NCBI RefSeq assembly: GCF_030580655.1
Contig: NZ_JAUQTB010000009.1
Location: 62,001-126,000, forward strand
Length of the DNA: 64,000 nucleotides
Direction of reading: 5' to 3'
Origin: Paenibacillus lacisoli
GTDB lineage: Bacteria > Bacillota > Bacilli > Paenibacillales > Paenibacillaceae
Of the stretch, positions 18,796-27,793 are shown piece after piece. The position numbers and the translations under genes were made by a program. The notes under the pieces are model-generated. The model was not told the origin of the DNA. It worked only from the letters and a program-made list of their open reading frames with translations, and ran no database searches. Positions within the stretch are counted from its first letter, which is position 1. Every line of letters starts with the position of its first letter.

Positions 18796-18997
18796 AAGCC
18801 ACCTCCGAGAATGAGTTTACTGCCTGATCCTTGCAAGTTTGCTTACCTTCTATTACCCGTTTTGCGCGCAAATGCTTTTCTGCCTATTTTTGCATTCCCC
18901 TTGCCGGTTGTCTTTAGTATAATAAAGCCTGGCCTTTCCTTAAATTTAATCCTTATACGGAAACCTGCCACAAATATATATATGCGGAGCTGCTGTC

Positions 18998-19954
18998 ATG
19001 AATGCAAAACAAAAATCATCCCATACGTTTGAACTTCTCTACATTATTGGGATTATCGCCATTTCGTTCTCTTCCATTTTTATTAAATGGTCGACGGCGG
19101 AAGTATCGGTGGTGGCCATGTACCGGCTGTACCTGACCAATCTGCTGATGCTGCCGCTCGCCTGGAGATACCGAAATGAACTATTTCATCTGAGTGCAAG
19201 GCAGTGGAGTATGCTGGCGTGGTCCGGTATCGCGCTGGGTCTTCACTTCCTGCTCTGGATGGCGTCACTTCGCCTGACGACCGTTGCAAGCTCGACGGTT
19301 TTCCTATCCCTGGAGCCTATTCTGGTCATGCTCGGCTCTTATTTCTTCTTCCGGACCAAGACGAACCGCATGATGATCATCGGAATGGGGATGGCCATTC
19401 TCGGGTCGCTGGCGATTGCTTCGGGAGATTTCAAGCTGTCCGGCCAGGCTCTCACCGGCGATGTGCTCTCTATTCTGGGGACCGTAGCCGTCTCGGTTCA
19501 CATGCTGATCGGCAAGCATCTGCGCGAGCAGCTAAGTGCTTTTGTCTATAATTTCTGGGTGTTCATGATTGCGGCTACTTCGCTTGCTCTGTATAACATC
19601 GTGCAGGGATACCCTTTTACAGGTTATGCTCCCCGCGAGTGGGGTATCTTCCTGCTGCTGGCGATTGTACCGACGCTGTTCGGGCACTACCTCTTCAACT
19701 GGCTGCTCAAGTATATCAACGCGGCCGCTGTATCCATGGCCGTGCTCGGGGAGCCCGTCTTCTCCTCTCTGCTGGCCTGGATGCTGCTGGGTGAGAAGCT
19801 GACGCCGCTTCAGTTCGGTGCAGGTGCTTTTATTCTAGCCGGCGTGTGGCTCTTCATCCGTTACGGACGCGGAGACAATAAGGTTGTGGAGCTTCCGGTT
19901 GATCGTACAGCTCCGGATGTCCCTGTGATGCCAAACGATAAGATTGCGAATTAA
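18998..19954 (+). CDS. EamA/DMT-family transporter
   Basis: 318 residues with ten predicted membrane segments formed by two EamA repeats (about 13-145 and 160-295). Conserved features are the SSIFIKW start, SSTVFLSLEPILVMLGSYFFF in repeat one and AVSMAVLGEPVFSSLLAWMLLGE in repeat two. Members export metabolites or amino acids; the substrate here cannot be told. The C-terminal tail is short and charged. GGAG precedes the ATG. It is monocistronic with a strong terminator. Confidence 0.9.
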   Translation: MNAKQKSSHTFELLYIIGIIAISFSSIFIKWSTAEVSVVAMYRLYLTNLLMLPLAWRYRNELFHLSARQWSMLAWSGIALGLHFLLWMASLRLTTVASSTVFLSLEPILVMLGSYFFFRTKTNRMMIIGMGMAILGSLAIASGDFKLSGQALTGDVLSILGTVAVSVHMLIGKHLREQLSAFVYNFWVFMIAATSLALYNIVQGYPFTGYAPREWGIFLLLAIVPTLFGHYLFNWLLKYINAAAVSMAVLGEPVFSSLLAWMLLGEKLTPLQFGAGAFILAGVWLFIRYGRGDNKVVELPVDRTAPDVPVMPNDKIAN

Positions 19955-19970
19955 AAAAATGATGGAAGAG

Positions 19971-20003
19971 GCCTGTGTCCCTTTAGGGATACAGGCTTTT
20001 CTT
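19971..20003 (+). terminator. Terminator of the EamA transporter gene
   Basis: GCCTGTgTCCC and GGGAtACAGGC form an 11-bp stem with a four-base loop, followed by TTTTCTT. Confidence 0.85.
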
Positions 20004-20168
20004 AACGTTGGATTCAGCCGTATTTATCATTTTTCTTGTCCGTTCTAAATCCCGTTTATCCCAAGGGCGTTTCTTCTGATAAAATGGTTGTATGTGCTGA
20101 CTGCAATCCTTGCTGATCACACTTACTTAAATCAAATTTCTTACCTATTTCATCGCGGAGGTGTACAT

Positions 20169-21035
20169 ATGGTTCCCATTGTAACGAAAAACTGGCTGCT
20201 CGCACGCATGTACGAGCCCGACCTTGTCATTGTGGACTGCCGCTTTGAATTAGGCAGCCCTGCTGCAGGACAAAAAGCTTATGCAGACAGCCATATTCCC
20301 GGTGCCGTCTATCTCGATCTGGAAGAGGATCTGTCCGCTCCGGTTAGCGAGCATGGCGGCCGTCATCCGCTGCCTGATCCTGAACAATTCGCCCAACGCC
20401 TCGCAAAGGCTGGTATCAGCAATGATTCCCGCATCGTCGCTTATGATGACCAGAACGGGATGTATGCGTCCCGGCTGTGGTGGATGCTTCGCTGGCTGGG
20501 ACATGAGCATGTCTATGTATTGGATCAAGGTTTCACGGCATGGAAAGATGCCAAATTTCCCGTGACGGATGCCCAGCCTGTGCGGATACCAAGCACGTAT
20601 ACGGCACACGTTCAACCGCAGCTGCTGGCTGATATGTTGGAGGTCAATTCCGTCTCTGATCATAGAACTTCAGGGGCGTCAGCATTCAATGGCACGGCAG
20701 CTCTTATCGATTCCCGGTCTTATGACCGCTATCTCGGCCAGAACGAGACGATGGACCCCAAAGCCGGGCATATCCCGGGAGCAATCAACTTCTTTTGGAA
20801 AGATGTCCTTAAGGAAGACGGAAGTTTCAAGAGTGTGGAGGAGCTGCAGCAGCATTATGCAGATCTTGATCCGAATGAGGAATACATTGTGTATTGCGGC
20901 TCCGGGGTATCTGCCTGTCCGAATGTGCTGGCACTGCAGGCTGCCGGTTTTAAGAACGTGCGGCTGTATGCGGGCAGCTGGAGCGACTGGATCAGCTATG
21001 AGGGAAATGCGATTGCGACTAGTGAGGAAGATTAA
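20169..21035 (+). CDS. Sulfurtransferase (thiosulfate/3-mercaptopyruvate type)
   Basis: 288 residues made of two rhodanese domains (about 5-140 inactive, 165-280 catalytic). The second domain ends in the active loop CGSGVSAC, where the first Cys forms the persulfide; the first domain has DDQNG in that place, as is normal. It moves sulfane sulfur to cyanide or other thiophilic acceptors in the cytoplasm. The open frame extends 27 codons upstream, but GGAGGTG lies just before this ATG. It is monocistronic with its own terminator. Confidence 0.92.
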   Translation: MVPIVTKNWLLARMYEPDLVIVDCRFELGSPAAGQKAYADSHIPGAVYLDLEEDLSAPVSEHGGRHPLPDPEQFAQRLAKAGISNDSRIVAYDDQNGMYASRLWWMLRWLGHEHVYVLDQGFTAWKDAKFPVTDAQPVRIPSTYTAHVQPQLLADMLEVNSVSDHRTSGASAFNGTAALIDSRSYDRYLGQNETMDPKAGHIPGAINFFWKDVLKEDGSFKSVEELQQHYADLDPNEEYIVYCGSGVSACPNVLALQAAGFKNVRLYAGSWSDWISYEGNAIATSEED

Positions 21036-21050
21036 CATGGTTTCAAGTAG

Positions 21051-21078
21051 AAAAGCCCGCATCCTACGCGGGCTTTTT
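21051..21078 (+). terminator. Terminator of the sulfurtransferase gene
   Basis: AAAAGCCCGC and GCGGGCTTTTT form a 9-10 bp stem with a short loop and a T-run. Confidence 0.88.
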
Positions 21079-21141
21079 AGTGTTGAGATGATTTTGAAAT
21101 GTAATTTACAAAGTTTTAACAGCAGATTCTTTTCGATATTC

Positions 21142-21422
21142 CTATGATCGTAAAATCAATTGAGACCCGCAAAAGCATTGGCTGGAACGCTGCCATTCCT
21201 CATCTCTCCATTCGGGTAATATCGTTTCCCAAATCATTTTGTTTGCTTTCACTATATCTATGTAATTCGCTCTTCAAGCAGTAACTAAACCTCTGCCGTC
21301 GTCCCCTATGGCAGCGGATTCTCTATGGCTGAATAATTCATATCTAATTCGGGAGTAAAGGTCGTTCCTCCACGAATATATCCTCCACGTGGATATTGAG
21401 ATTCCAGAAAATAATAGTTCAT
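21142..21422 (-). pseudogene. Decayed small gene, possibly immunity-type
   Basis: An ATG at 21422 with a GGAG site opens a 38-codon frame (starting MNYYFLESQYPRGGYIR) that stops at 21306. A neighbouring frame continues with coding-like sequence interrupted by one TGA (RANYIDIVKANKMIWETILPEW in part) down to 21142. The simplest reading is a gene inactivated by a frameshift and a nonsense change. The N-terminus resembles short immunity-type proteins, but this is only an impression. The rest of the 21.08-21.57 kb gap holds nothing else supported. Confidence 0.4.
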
Positions 21423-21491
21423 AGAATGAAGTCTCCTTTCCCAATGAAGTGCTTTTCAACTAAGTATACGGGTCAAATAGCGATAAATAAA

Positions 21492-21536
21492 ACACCAAGA
21501 CAAGCTGGATTCCTCTTATCTTGGTGTAACATCTGT
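21492..21536 (-). terminator. Terminator of the 191-residue secreted protein gene
   Basis: ACACCAAGA and TCTTGGTGT form a 9-bp stem; on the minus strand TTTTATTT follows. It lies 35 bp after the stop of the gene. Confidence 0.75.
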
Positions 21537-21568
21537 TCGCACGCACATAACGCCAGTTCGGCATAGGC

Positions 21569-22144
21569 TTAAGGTGCGTACCGTGTAACGTCTACAGCCA
21601 CATGCTCCAATTTCGTTTTACTCAACGAATGATAAGGAGCATATATCGTGACAAACCGATCCTTCAAAGGGAATGTCAGCATGTCGGTACCATTAACTTT
21701 GTACCATTTGCCTTTCACGCTATTGGAATTGGGCAGCGTCACTATGGTGCCTTTGTAGCTGTAGGAATCGTCGCGCGGAGATATGGAAACCCTCATGTAT
21801 TTGAAAATGAATGTAACGCTATCACCGCCAACGCCTACTTTTTGGAATGCGTCGCCAGTGATCATGCGCGAAGGCACATACGGCGTTTCAAAGCCTTTAA
21901 AAGCAGCGAAGGCTTTAACGATTTGTTTGTATTGAGCGGGCGTATAGGGCACATCACTCAAAGAAAAGTTCAGCTTCTGGGAAGTTGTGGCGGGGTCCTT
22001 GGCAGAGGTTGTGACAGAATTCGAACCGGTAGAAGCGGCCGGTCTTGTGGCTTTTCCAGCTGCCGACGCTGGCTGAGCCGATACTGTCCCCGTCAAAAGT
22101 ATACTTGCCGCGATCGATGCTGTGATCCATTGTGGGTAACGCAT
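21569..22144 (-). CDS. Secreted protein of unknown function
   Basis: 191 residues. A signal peptide (MRYPQWITASIAASILLTGTVSAQPASA) is followed by a Ser/Thr/Ala linker to about residue 58 and a beta-rich C-terminal domain (DSVTFIFKYMRVSISPRDDSYSY ... GKWYKVNGTDMLTFPLKDRFVTIYAPYH). AAGGAGATGG precedes the ATG. No known family is recognised. It starts an AT-richer stretch of orphan genes and fragments reaching to 24.4 kb and is monocistronic. Confidence 0.75.
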   Translation of the reverse strand: MRYPQWITASIAASILLTGTVSAQPASAAGKATRPAASTGSNSVTTSAKDPATTSQKLNFSLSDVPYTPAQYKQIVKAFAAFKGFETPYVPSRMITGDAFQKVGVGGDSVTFIFKYMRVSISPRDDSYSYKGTIVTLPNSNSVKGKWYKVNGTDMLTFPLKDRFVTIYAPYHSLSKTKLEHVAVDVTRYAP

Positions 22145-22279
22145 GATTCATCCATCTCCTTCATGTTTTGTTTTCCTTTACAAACTAATCTTAACTGCCG
22201 GATATATCCATTTTGAAACCGAAATGTATCCAAGATGTAAATAAATAAGACATAACCAAGCAAAGTAACAAAATAGAGG

Positions 22280-22537
22280 TTAAATGGACCGCTTCCCGAC
22301 TTTATTCTGATATTCACAGATATAACGGATATAATTTGGTGCACTTTGGTGAATCTCTTCATCCGCTGCTTGTAACGAGGCGCCAAAGACTGCAAAATCC
22401 GGTAACGCTGCCGCGCGAACATGATTCATGTTGGCTTCAGAAGGTGCGACTACCTCATCTACAGTAAAGGATACCGAACCCTTCCGCGTGTAAATCTCCT
22501 TTTTATCACCAATGGACAGCAGGGAGAGGAGAGCGTA
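22280..22537 (-). pseudogene. Coding-like remnant without a start codon
   Basis: One frame stays open for 85 codons and ends at 22280, just downstream of three consecutive stop codons (22538-22546). Its composition looks protein-like (KKEIYTRKGSVSFTVDEVV, later APNYIRYICEYQNKVGKRSI), but the only ATG lies midway and lacks a ribosome site. I read it as the 3' part of a lost gene. The rest of the 22.15-22.6 kb gap shows no gene; it may carry the promoter of the secreted-protein gene. Confidence 0.35.
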
Positions 22538-22606
22538 TTATTATTAGAGAACAAAAATTCGGCTCCCTAAGCTTCTCATCACTTCGATGGCAAGGTGGAG
22601 ATCAAA

Positions 22607-23074
22607 ATGAGCTTTGAATATTTCATCGCAGCCAACCGTCCGCTTCCGGAGATTAAAGATACTACCTATCAGAAGCTGACAGTGGCTGATATGATTCGCA
22701 TGGATATTCCCGCTACGATGATTCCATGGAAAGAGTTGGACAAACATACAGAAATTCTATATAGAGTCGGTTCCGTAGTGCCGAAACGATTGTATGTGAG
22801 CCATGTCCCGAACGCCGCTAAAATAATGAGTAAATATTCGGAGTTCCGTCATTTCTACATGATCGATGTTAGGGAAATGGATTTTGCACAGGAAATGCAT
22901 CATTATGTCATGTCCCTTGATCCGGAAACCAGCCTTGAAATCTGGCACCTTTGGTTCGGTTATGATTCTGAAGATGAAACTATTCACAGAATAGATTTGG
23001 CTCGCTCTGAGCTTTTACCCGAGGACTTTAATGTTGCCCATAATGCATGTTGGTGCCTGGCTATCCATGGATAG
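22607..23074 (+). CDS. Orphan protein, possibly immunity-type
   Basis: 155 residues, acidic, without signal or membrane segment. It opens with MSFEYFIAANRPLPEIKD and has a Trp-rich C-terminal half (LEIWHLWFGYD, NACWCLAIHG). The ATG follows AAGGTGGAG at six bases; a GTG four codons upstream is less well placed. Size, acidity and the surrounding gene fragments fit small polymorphic-toxin immunity proteins, but no family is recognised. It sits alone in AT-rich sequence with remnants on both sides. Confidence 0.65.
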   Translation: MSFEYFIAANRPLPEIKDTTYQKLTVADMIRMDIPATMIPWKELDKHTEILYRVGSVVPKRLYVSHVPNAAKIMSKYSEFRHFYMIDVREMDFAQEMHHYVMSLDPETSLEIWHLWFGYDSEDETIHRIDLARSELLPEDFNVAHNACWCLAIHG

Positions 23075-23226
23075 AAGGACATTCAAGGAATACGAGTTAA
23101 AATTATGGAAGCCGCGCAAACCTATTCCGCCCATTATTCAACGGAAAGAGCTATTCACCTTCTCTATAGCCGAATGATTTACACACGATGTTCTACTCAT
23201 GAGATGGAAACGTCCAAACCTATTAA

Positions 23227-23364
23227 CAGCTTTTGCAAGACGAATATCTAGACATTCATAATATTACATATGCTAATGATTTCACAGATGTGCAGCTGCC
23301 GTTCTTCCATAGATCCACCACTTACAAGACTCAAAGATACAAGGACTTGAAACATCGTCTATAA
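23227..23364 (+). pseudogene. Coding-like remnant
   Basis: A 45-codon frame between stops reads like the C-terminus of a real protein (QLLQDEYLDIHNITYANDF, ending YKTQRYKDLKHRL), with no start codon or ribosome site. Just upstream, a 48-codon frame in another register (23105-23251) is also open. Together they suggest a gene broken by frameshifts between 23.1 and 23.36 kb. Confidence 0.35.
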
Positions 23365-23394
23365 GCGCAGTAATCTGTTAAAGTTATTGTTATC

Positions 23395-24396
23395 TTGCTT
23401 TGTTCACTACAAGTCTATTCAAGCAGCGCATCTGCTGCGCCGACTCAATTACAGACTGCCGTTTATAAAGCCCAGACTGACTTCTTACAAAAATATAAAC
23501 TAAAGAATACTGATATCCGCCAAACGATGATTTATGATCTTACAAATGATGGTACGAGTGAAATTATTATTTTAGCGTGGAATGCAAGAATGGGAGAAGA
23601 TTCAAGGGGTTATATTGGCATTTACAGCAAAACAGGCAAACTGATCGCGGTTCAAAAATACGAAAACTATGAATTCATCCCTTTTCAACTTCACCAGCTT
23701 AAAAATAAAACTCATAAAAATTGTCTGGCTCTCGATAACCTTCCTGGCGGCAGCGGAGGATCTAATATGGTTATTTTAGCGTTGAGAAATAATAAACTTA
23801 TAACCCTGGCTCAAATTGATTCAAGTGAAGGTACCAGAGTCATTAAAGATTCAGACAAAGATGGAAATGATGAAATCTACGGTTATGAGTGGTATCTAGC
23901 AGAAGAAACACGTAATGTCGCACACTCTGTAGCGATTTATGATAAGTATATGTATAAATGGGATTCCGTTAATAAAAAATATTTAAAATATGTTTATGGA
24001 CAGGACGGAAAACGAGATGACTTGAGACCACATATCGGAAAGCTTAGTTTGACAGAAGCAGTTAATCTAGTGAATAATGCGAGCAAAAAAATATATAAAA
24101 CACCCAGCATCAGCTTCACCAGTTATAAAAACAACATGCAGTACTTACTAACCTACAATCTTATTTATGAAAAATATTCAGAATCTCTAGTTGATACTAA
24201 CTCAATTTATTTACCTGAACTTGAGAAGAACACGAGTCAATTGTCTTTTTCTTCGGATGGTAATAAAGCTACCTTACATGGAAAAATAAAATATGAGGAC
24301 TATGATACAGGTGAGAGTGGCGTAATGAATACATATATTATCTTTTTGAAAACAAAGTATGGCTGGAAGATCGATAACACGTCCTATAAAATATAG
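23395..24396 (+). CDS. Secreted orphan protein with disturbed signal peptide
   Basis: About 333 residues from the TTG used here. The mature part is rich in Lys, Asn, Tyr and Asp and contains strand-turn repeats with a calcium-loop-like DSDKDGNDEIYGYE near residue 150 and YDLTNDGTSEIIILAWN near 50, resembling FG-GAP/VCBS-like extracellular proteins. The frame before the TTG encodes a hydrophobic signal-like stretch (KVIVILLCSLQVYSSSASAA) but has no ATG/GTG/TTG and no ribosome site, so the true start may be lost. GC is much lower than in neighbours, suggesting horizontal origin. Confidence 0.6.
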   Translation: MLCSLQVYSSSASAAPTQLQTAVYKAQTDFLQKYKLKNTDIRQTMIYDLTNDGTSEIIILAWNARMGEDSRGYIGIYSKTGKLIAVQKYENYEFIPFQLHQLKNKTHKNCLALDNLPGGSGGSNMVILALRNNKLITLAQIDSSEGTRVIKDSDKDGNDEIYGYEWYLAEETRNVAHSVAIYDKYMYKWDSVNKKYLKYVYGQDGKRDDLRPHIGKLSLTEAVNLVNNASKKIYKTPSISFTSYKNNMQYLLTYNLIYEKYSESLVDTNSIYLPELEKNTSQLSFSSDGNKATLHGKIKYEDYDTGESGVMNTYIIFLKTKYGWKIDNTSYKI

Positions 24397-24425
24397 TTCA
24401 TCAAGAAACTCGGATAAAATTATTT

Positions 24426-24474
24426 AACAAGACACTGGCAGGCTGCAAGTGAGCCATCTGCCAGTGTCTTGTTA
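24426..24474. terminator. Bidirectional terminator
   Basis: AACAAGACACTGGCAG pairs with CTGCCAGTGTCTTGTT over a 16-base loop between converging genes. Confidence 0.8.
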
Positions 24475-24518
24475 ATCTAACCTCTGCAATGATCTTTCCT
24501 TCACCCTCAATAGTATCC

Positions 24519-26573
24519 TTACCCCTGCGGCCGGTGCCAGTTGGAACGATACATGATATACAGGAAATACGGTGTCCCAATCAAAGCAATCAGCAGGCCG
24601 GAAGGCACCTCGGTGGGCGCAATCACGGTCCGGCCGATCGTATCGGCCAGTACGAGCATGACCGCGCCGACTAGGGCAGACAGGAATAAGGAATGCCTCA
24701 GCTGATGTCCTGCCAGCAGACGCACCAGATGCGGAGCAATCAAACCGATAAATCCGATCGTCCCTACACAGGCAACCGCTCCAGCAGCTAGCAGAACACC
24801 TGCTGCCATTGACAAGAGACGGGTCCTGCGTACACGTATACCAAGCCCTGCCGCGCTGTGCTCATCAAACACCAGCAGCTCAAAGCGCCGGGCCAGCCAC
24901 CAGACGAACGGCAGCAGCAGAATCAATAGTATCGCAATCATTTTCACCTGATCCCAGGTACGTGCATAGGTGCTGCCGGTCAGCCAAATGTAGCTGGAGC
25001 TTCCATACAGGGCCCCGCGTACGATCAAAATTTGAATTCCTGCTGCCGTGATGGCGGAAATGGCGATCCCCATGAGCACGACGGCCGACGGATTAAGCGC
25101 TTTTCTCCATGCCAGGAAAAATATAATAACAGCAGCAGCAACCCCGCCGGCAATAGCCGCTGCGGGAACAAAGACGAACGGAAGCCCGGGCCATAAGATC
25201 ATCACCGTCATCGCCCCAAGCCCCGCACCCGAAGATACCCCTACGATGGATGCGTCTGCCAATGGATTGCGTACCGCCATCTGAATGAGTACCCCGCTGA
25301 TGGCAATAGCTGCCCCTGCACCTGCGGCAACCAGTGTCCGCGGTATTCGAAGCTGCACCAGCGCCGAGTAGAGTCCATCCGACTGGAACAGGCTTGGCAG
25401 CAGCTCGGCCAGTGGAATCCGCATGCCGCCAAACATGGTACTAACCACAAGAAGTACAATCGTCATTACCGTGAACAGGCTTGCCACCCATATAAAAGGC
25501 CAGCGCCGGTTCCGTCCTCCAACGCTCATGGAAGAAGATGCACCACCTGCCCCATTCGCAGCATTCATGCGTGTGAGTACAAGCCAGACCAGGCAGGGAG
25601 AACCGATGATGGCCATTACCGCACCAGTTGGAAGTTCCATGCTGGAGTTGTGCACCATTTTAGCAAGAACATCTGCACCGACGAGCAGCGCCGAACCCCA
25701 GAGGAAGGCCCCCGGGAGCAGCATACGGTGTGAACGCGCCCCGCTTAACCGCACCAGATGCGGTGCAACGAGCCCCACGAAACCGATCGGCCCGACAATG
25801 CTGACAATGACCGCCGCCAGCAAGACAGCGATCAACAGCCCTCCGGCTCTTGTCAGTCCTACCTTTTGACCGAGCGAAGAGGCTGTAGACTCATCCAGAT
25901 CCAGCACATCCCACTGCCTGGATAGCAGCAGCGCAGCGATCGTAATTCCGAGCACCCACGGCCAGACAAAACGTACCCCGCTCCAATCATTCTGTACCAG
26001 CGTCCCTGAGCCCCACAGGAACAGCCCCTGGGTTTGTTCGGAGAAAAAGATATGCAGCGCACTTGTAAATGAGCCCAGTACCATAGAAACGATCAACCCC
26101 GACAAGGCGAGTCGTACCGGGCTGGACGTACGCCCTCCCCCCATCAAATAGGCTGCTCCAGCTGCCAGCAATCCTCCGATCGCAGCAAACAGGAACGGCG
26201 ACTGGCGCAGAACTCCCGGGAATAACACGGTACCCAATACGACTACAAAATAAGCACCTGCGTTAATACCCAGCGTATCGGATGCAGCCAGCGGGTTACG
26301 CGTAATGGTCTGCAGCAGCGCCCCGGCCACGGCCAGCGCACCCCCGGCCAGAATGCCGATAACGGTTCGCGGCATCCGCAGGTCCCAGACCATATCATGT
26401 TCCAGCGTGTCTTGTCTGTGTGTCAGAGCACTGATCACTGTATGAAGGGGAATTTCCGCCTCTCCGTAACATAGGCTTACAAAAAAAAGCACGATGAGAG
26501 CGGTAAGACCGCCCCCATAGATGCTCATCATCCGCCAGTTATAGAACCGGCGTGTCACCCGGACCGTGCTCAT
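24519..26573 (-). CDS. Iron-siderophore ABC transporter permease, two FecCD units fused (FhuB-like)
   Basis: 684 residues, twice the usual permease length. Residues about 1-340 and 350-684 are two FecCD domains, each with the LRLPRT-type start (DLRMPRTVIGILAGGALAVAGALLQ; QLRIPRTLVAAGAGAAIAISGVLIQ), a RNPLA motif and the C-terminal GFVGLVAPHLVRL or GFIGLIAPHLVRL block. E. coli FhuB has the same fused form; most Bacillota use two separate permeases. The start overlaps the stop of the binding-protein gene by four bases. No ATPase gene follows, so an ATPase encoded elsewhere must power it. Confidence 0.92.
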   Translation of the reverse strand: MSTVRVTRRFYNWRMMSIYGGGLTALIVLFFVSLCYGEAEIPLHTVISALTHRQDTLEHDMVWDLRMPRTVIGILAGGALAVAGALLQTITRNPLAASDTLGINAGAYFVVVLGTVLFPGVLRQSPFLFAAIGGLLAAGAAYLMGGGRTSSPVRLALSGLIVSMVLGSFTSALHIFFSEQTQGLFLWGSGTLVQNDWSGVRFVWPWVLGITIAALLLSRQWDVLDLDESTASSLGQKVGLTRAGGLLIAVLLAAVIVSIVGPIGFVGLVAPHLVRLSGARSHRMLLPGAFLWGSALLVGADVLAKMVHNSSMELPTGAVMAIIGSPCLVWLVLTRMNAANGAGGASSSMSVGGRNRRWPFIWVASLFTVMTIVLLVVSTMFGGMRIPLAELLPSLFQSDGLYSALVQLRIPRTLVAAGAGAAIAISGVLIQMAVRNPLADASIVGVSSGAGLGAMTVMILWPGLPFVFVPAAAIAGGVAAAVIIFFLAWRKALNPSAVVLMGIAISAITAAGIQILIVRGALYGSSSYIWLTGSTYARTWDQVKMIAILLILLLPFVWWLARRFELLVFDEHSAAGLGIRVRRTRLLSMAAGVLLAAGAVACVGTIGFIGLIAPHLVRLLAGHQLRHSLFLSALVGAVMLVLADTIGRTVIAPTEVPSGLLIALIGTPYFLYIMYRSNWHRPQG

Positions 26574-27589
26574 TTCGTAATAGCTCCCACTACCTGGTCA
26601 ACCAGCTCTTTGGAGGATACAGGTCCGCCAAAAGTCCAGGTCGTGCTGCCCAGCGGGTACGTACGTTTTTCTTTGACAAATTTAAGACCGTTCCACACCT
26701 TGTTATCCTTCATAGCGGTACCAAATACATCGTCATCTGGCTGTGTAATGTAGATGAAGTTGCTGTCCTGCACCTCAGGGAGTGCTTCGATGCCTACGGT
26801 CGTGAAGCCATACTCCTCAAGTTTGGCAGGCTTCCAGTCATTGATTAATCCGATCTTCGCCAAAGTCCCTACAACAACGGAATTGTCCGAGAACATGCGC
26901 AGGCTGACGGCATTCTGATAGGTGAACGCTTGGGTCAGCGCATAATGAAAGTCAGCTTTACCAGCTGCGGCAAGCTTTTCTTTGGCTTCTGCATAATGCT
27001 GATCCAGTTCCTGCAGTACCTGCTTCGCCTTGTCTTCCTTGCCTACTGCAACGGCAATTGTATTGAAAATTTCCGTCATTTTGTCATAGTCATAACCATT
27101 ACCGCTGTACGGACTGAATTCTATCGTTGGTGCGATCGCCTTCAGCTGATCATAGATAGCTTCATGACTTCTGGCATCCGCAATGATCAGATCCGGCTTC
27201 AGGGCAGCGATCGTCTCCAGGTTGGGTTCTCCCCGTGTCCCGACATCCGTGACATTGCTGTCCAGCGCGGCCTGTGGTGTAACATAAATCTTGTAGTTCG
27301 CGTTGTCTGCATTACCGATCGGCTGCACACCCAGTGCAATAACATCTTCTGTATATGTCCATTCCAGTGTGACCACACGCGTCGCAGGCTTGGCAAGCGT
27401 AACCTCACCACGGTTATCCTTGAATGTTACAGGTTTCTCTGATGCGGTCTCTGCCGGCTTGTTCCCGGCTCCGCTGCTCTCACCTGCATCATTTGCATTG
27501 TTAGCTGAACCGCATCCTGCCAAAGCAATCACCAAAAAAAGTGATAATAAAATCCCGACAAACCCCTTTTTCGCTGTATATGTTCTCAT
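26570..27589 (-). CDS. Iron-siderophore binding lipoprotein
   Basis: 339 residues. Lipoprotein signal with lipobox LAGC, then a FepB/FhuD-type periplasmic-binding fold (TRVVTLEWTYTEDVIALGVQPIG, LKPDLIIADARSHEAIYDQLKAIAPTI) joined by a long central helix. It captures ferric siderophore and hands it to the fused permease. An upstream in-frame start exists 34 codons earlier, but that extension covers the Fur box and promoter, and AGGGGAGA precedes this ATG. Iron repression through Fur is clear from the operator upstream. Confidence 0.93.
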   Translation of the reverse strand: MRTYTAKKGFVGILLSLFLVIALAGCGSANNANDAGESSGAGNKPAETASEKPVTFKDNRGEVTLAKPATRVVTLEWTYTEDVIALGVQPIGNADNANYKIYVTPQAALDSNVTDVGTRGEPNLETIAALKPDLIIADARSHEAIYDQLKAIAPTIEFSPYSGNGYDYDKMTEIFNTIAVAVGKEDKAKQVLQELDQHYAEAKEKLAAAGKADFHYALTQAFTYQNAVSLRMFSDNSVVVGTLAKIGLINDWKPAKLEEYGFTTVGIEALPEVQDSNFIYITQPDDDVFGTAMKDNKVWNGLKFVKEKRTYPLGSTTWTFGGPVSSKELVDQVVGAITK

Positions 27590-27624
27590 TGATTCGTATC
27601 TCCCCTGCTTATGTAATATTAATA

Positions 27625-27643
27625 GATAATGATAATCATTATC
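27625..27643. promoter_or_regulatory. Fur box
   Basis: GATAATGATAATCATTATC is a perfect 19-bp palindrome matching the Fur consensus. It covers the expected transcript start of the iron-uptake operon, so Fe-loaded Fur would block initiation. Confidence 0.93.
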
Positions 27644-27652
27644 ATTAATTGC

Positions 27653-27681
27653 ATTATGAGGGAGCCGTCCCTTTTTGTCAA
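27653..27681 (-). promoter_or_regulatory. Sigma-A promoter of the iron-uptake operon
   Basis: On the minus strand a perfect TTGACA and CATAAT (one mismatch) are separated by 17 bp. The Fur box begins just downstream. Confidence 0.85.
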
Positions 27682-27793
27682 TGTATACCATGATATTAAA
27701 TTTGAATTTTTTTAGTCCTTGAATGAGCCCTGTCTTATCCGCTGTCCAGAAGGGCTCAGAAGCACAATCTTACAAGGACTTCCTTGAATATAA

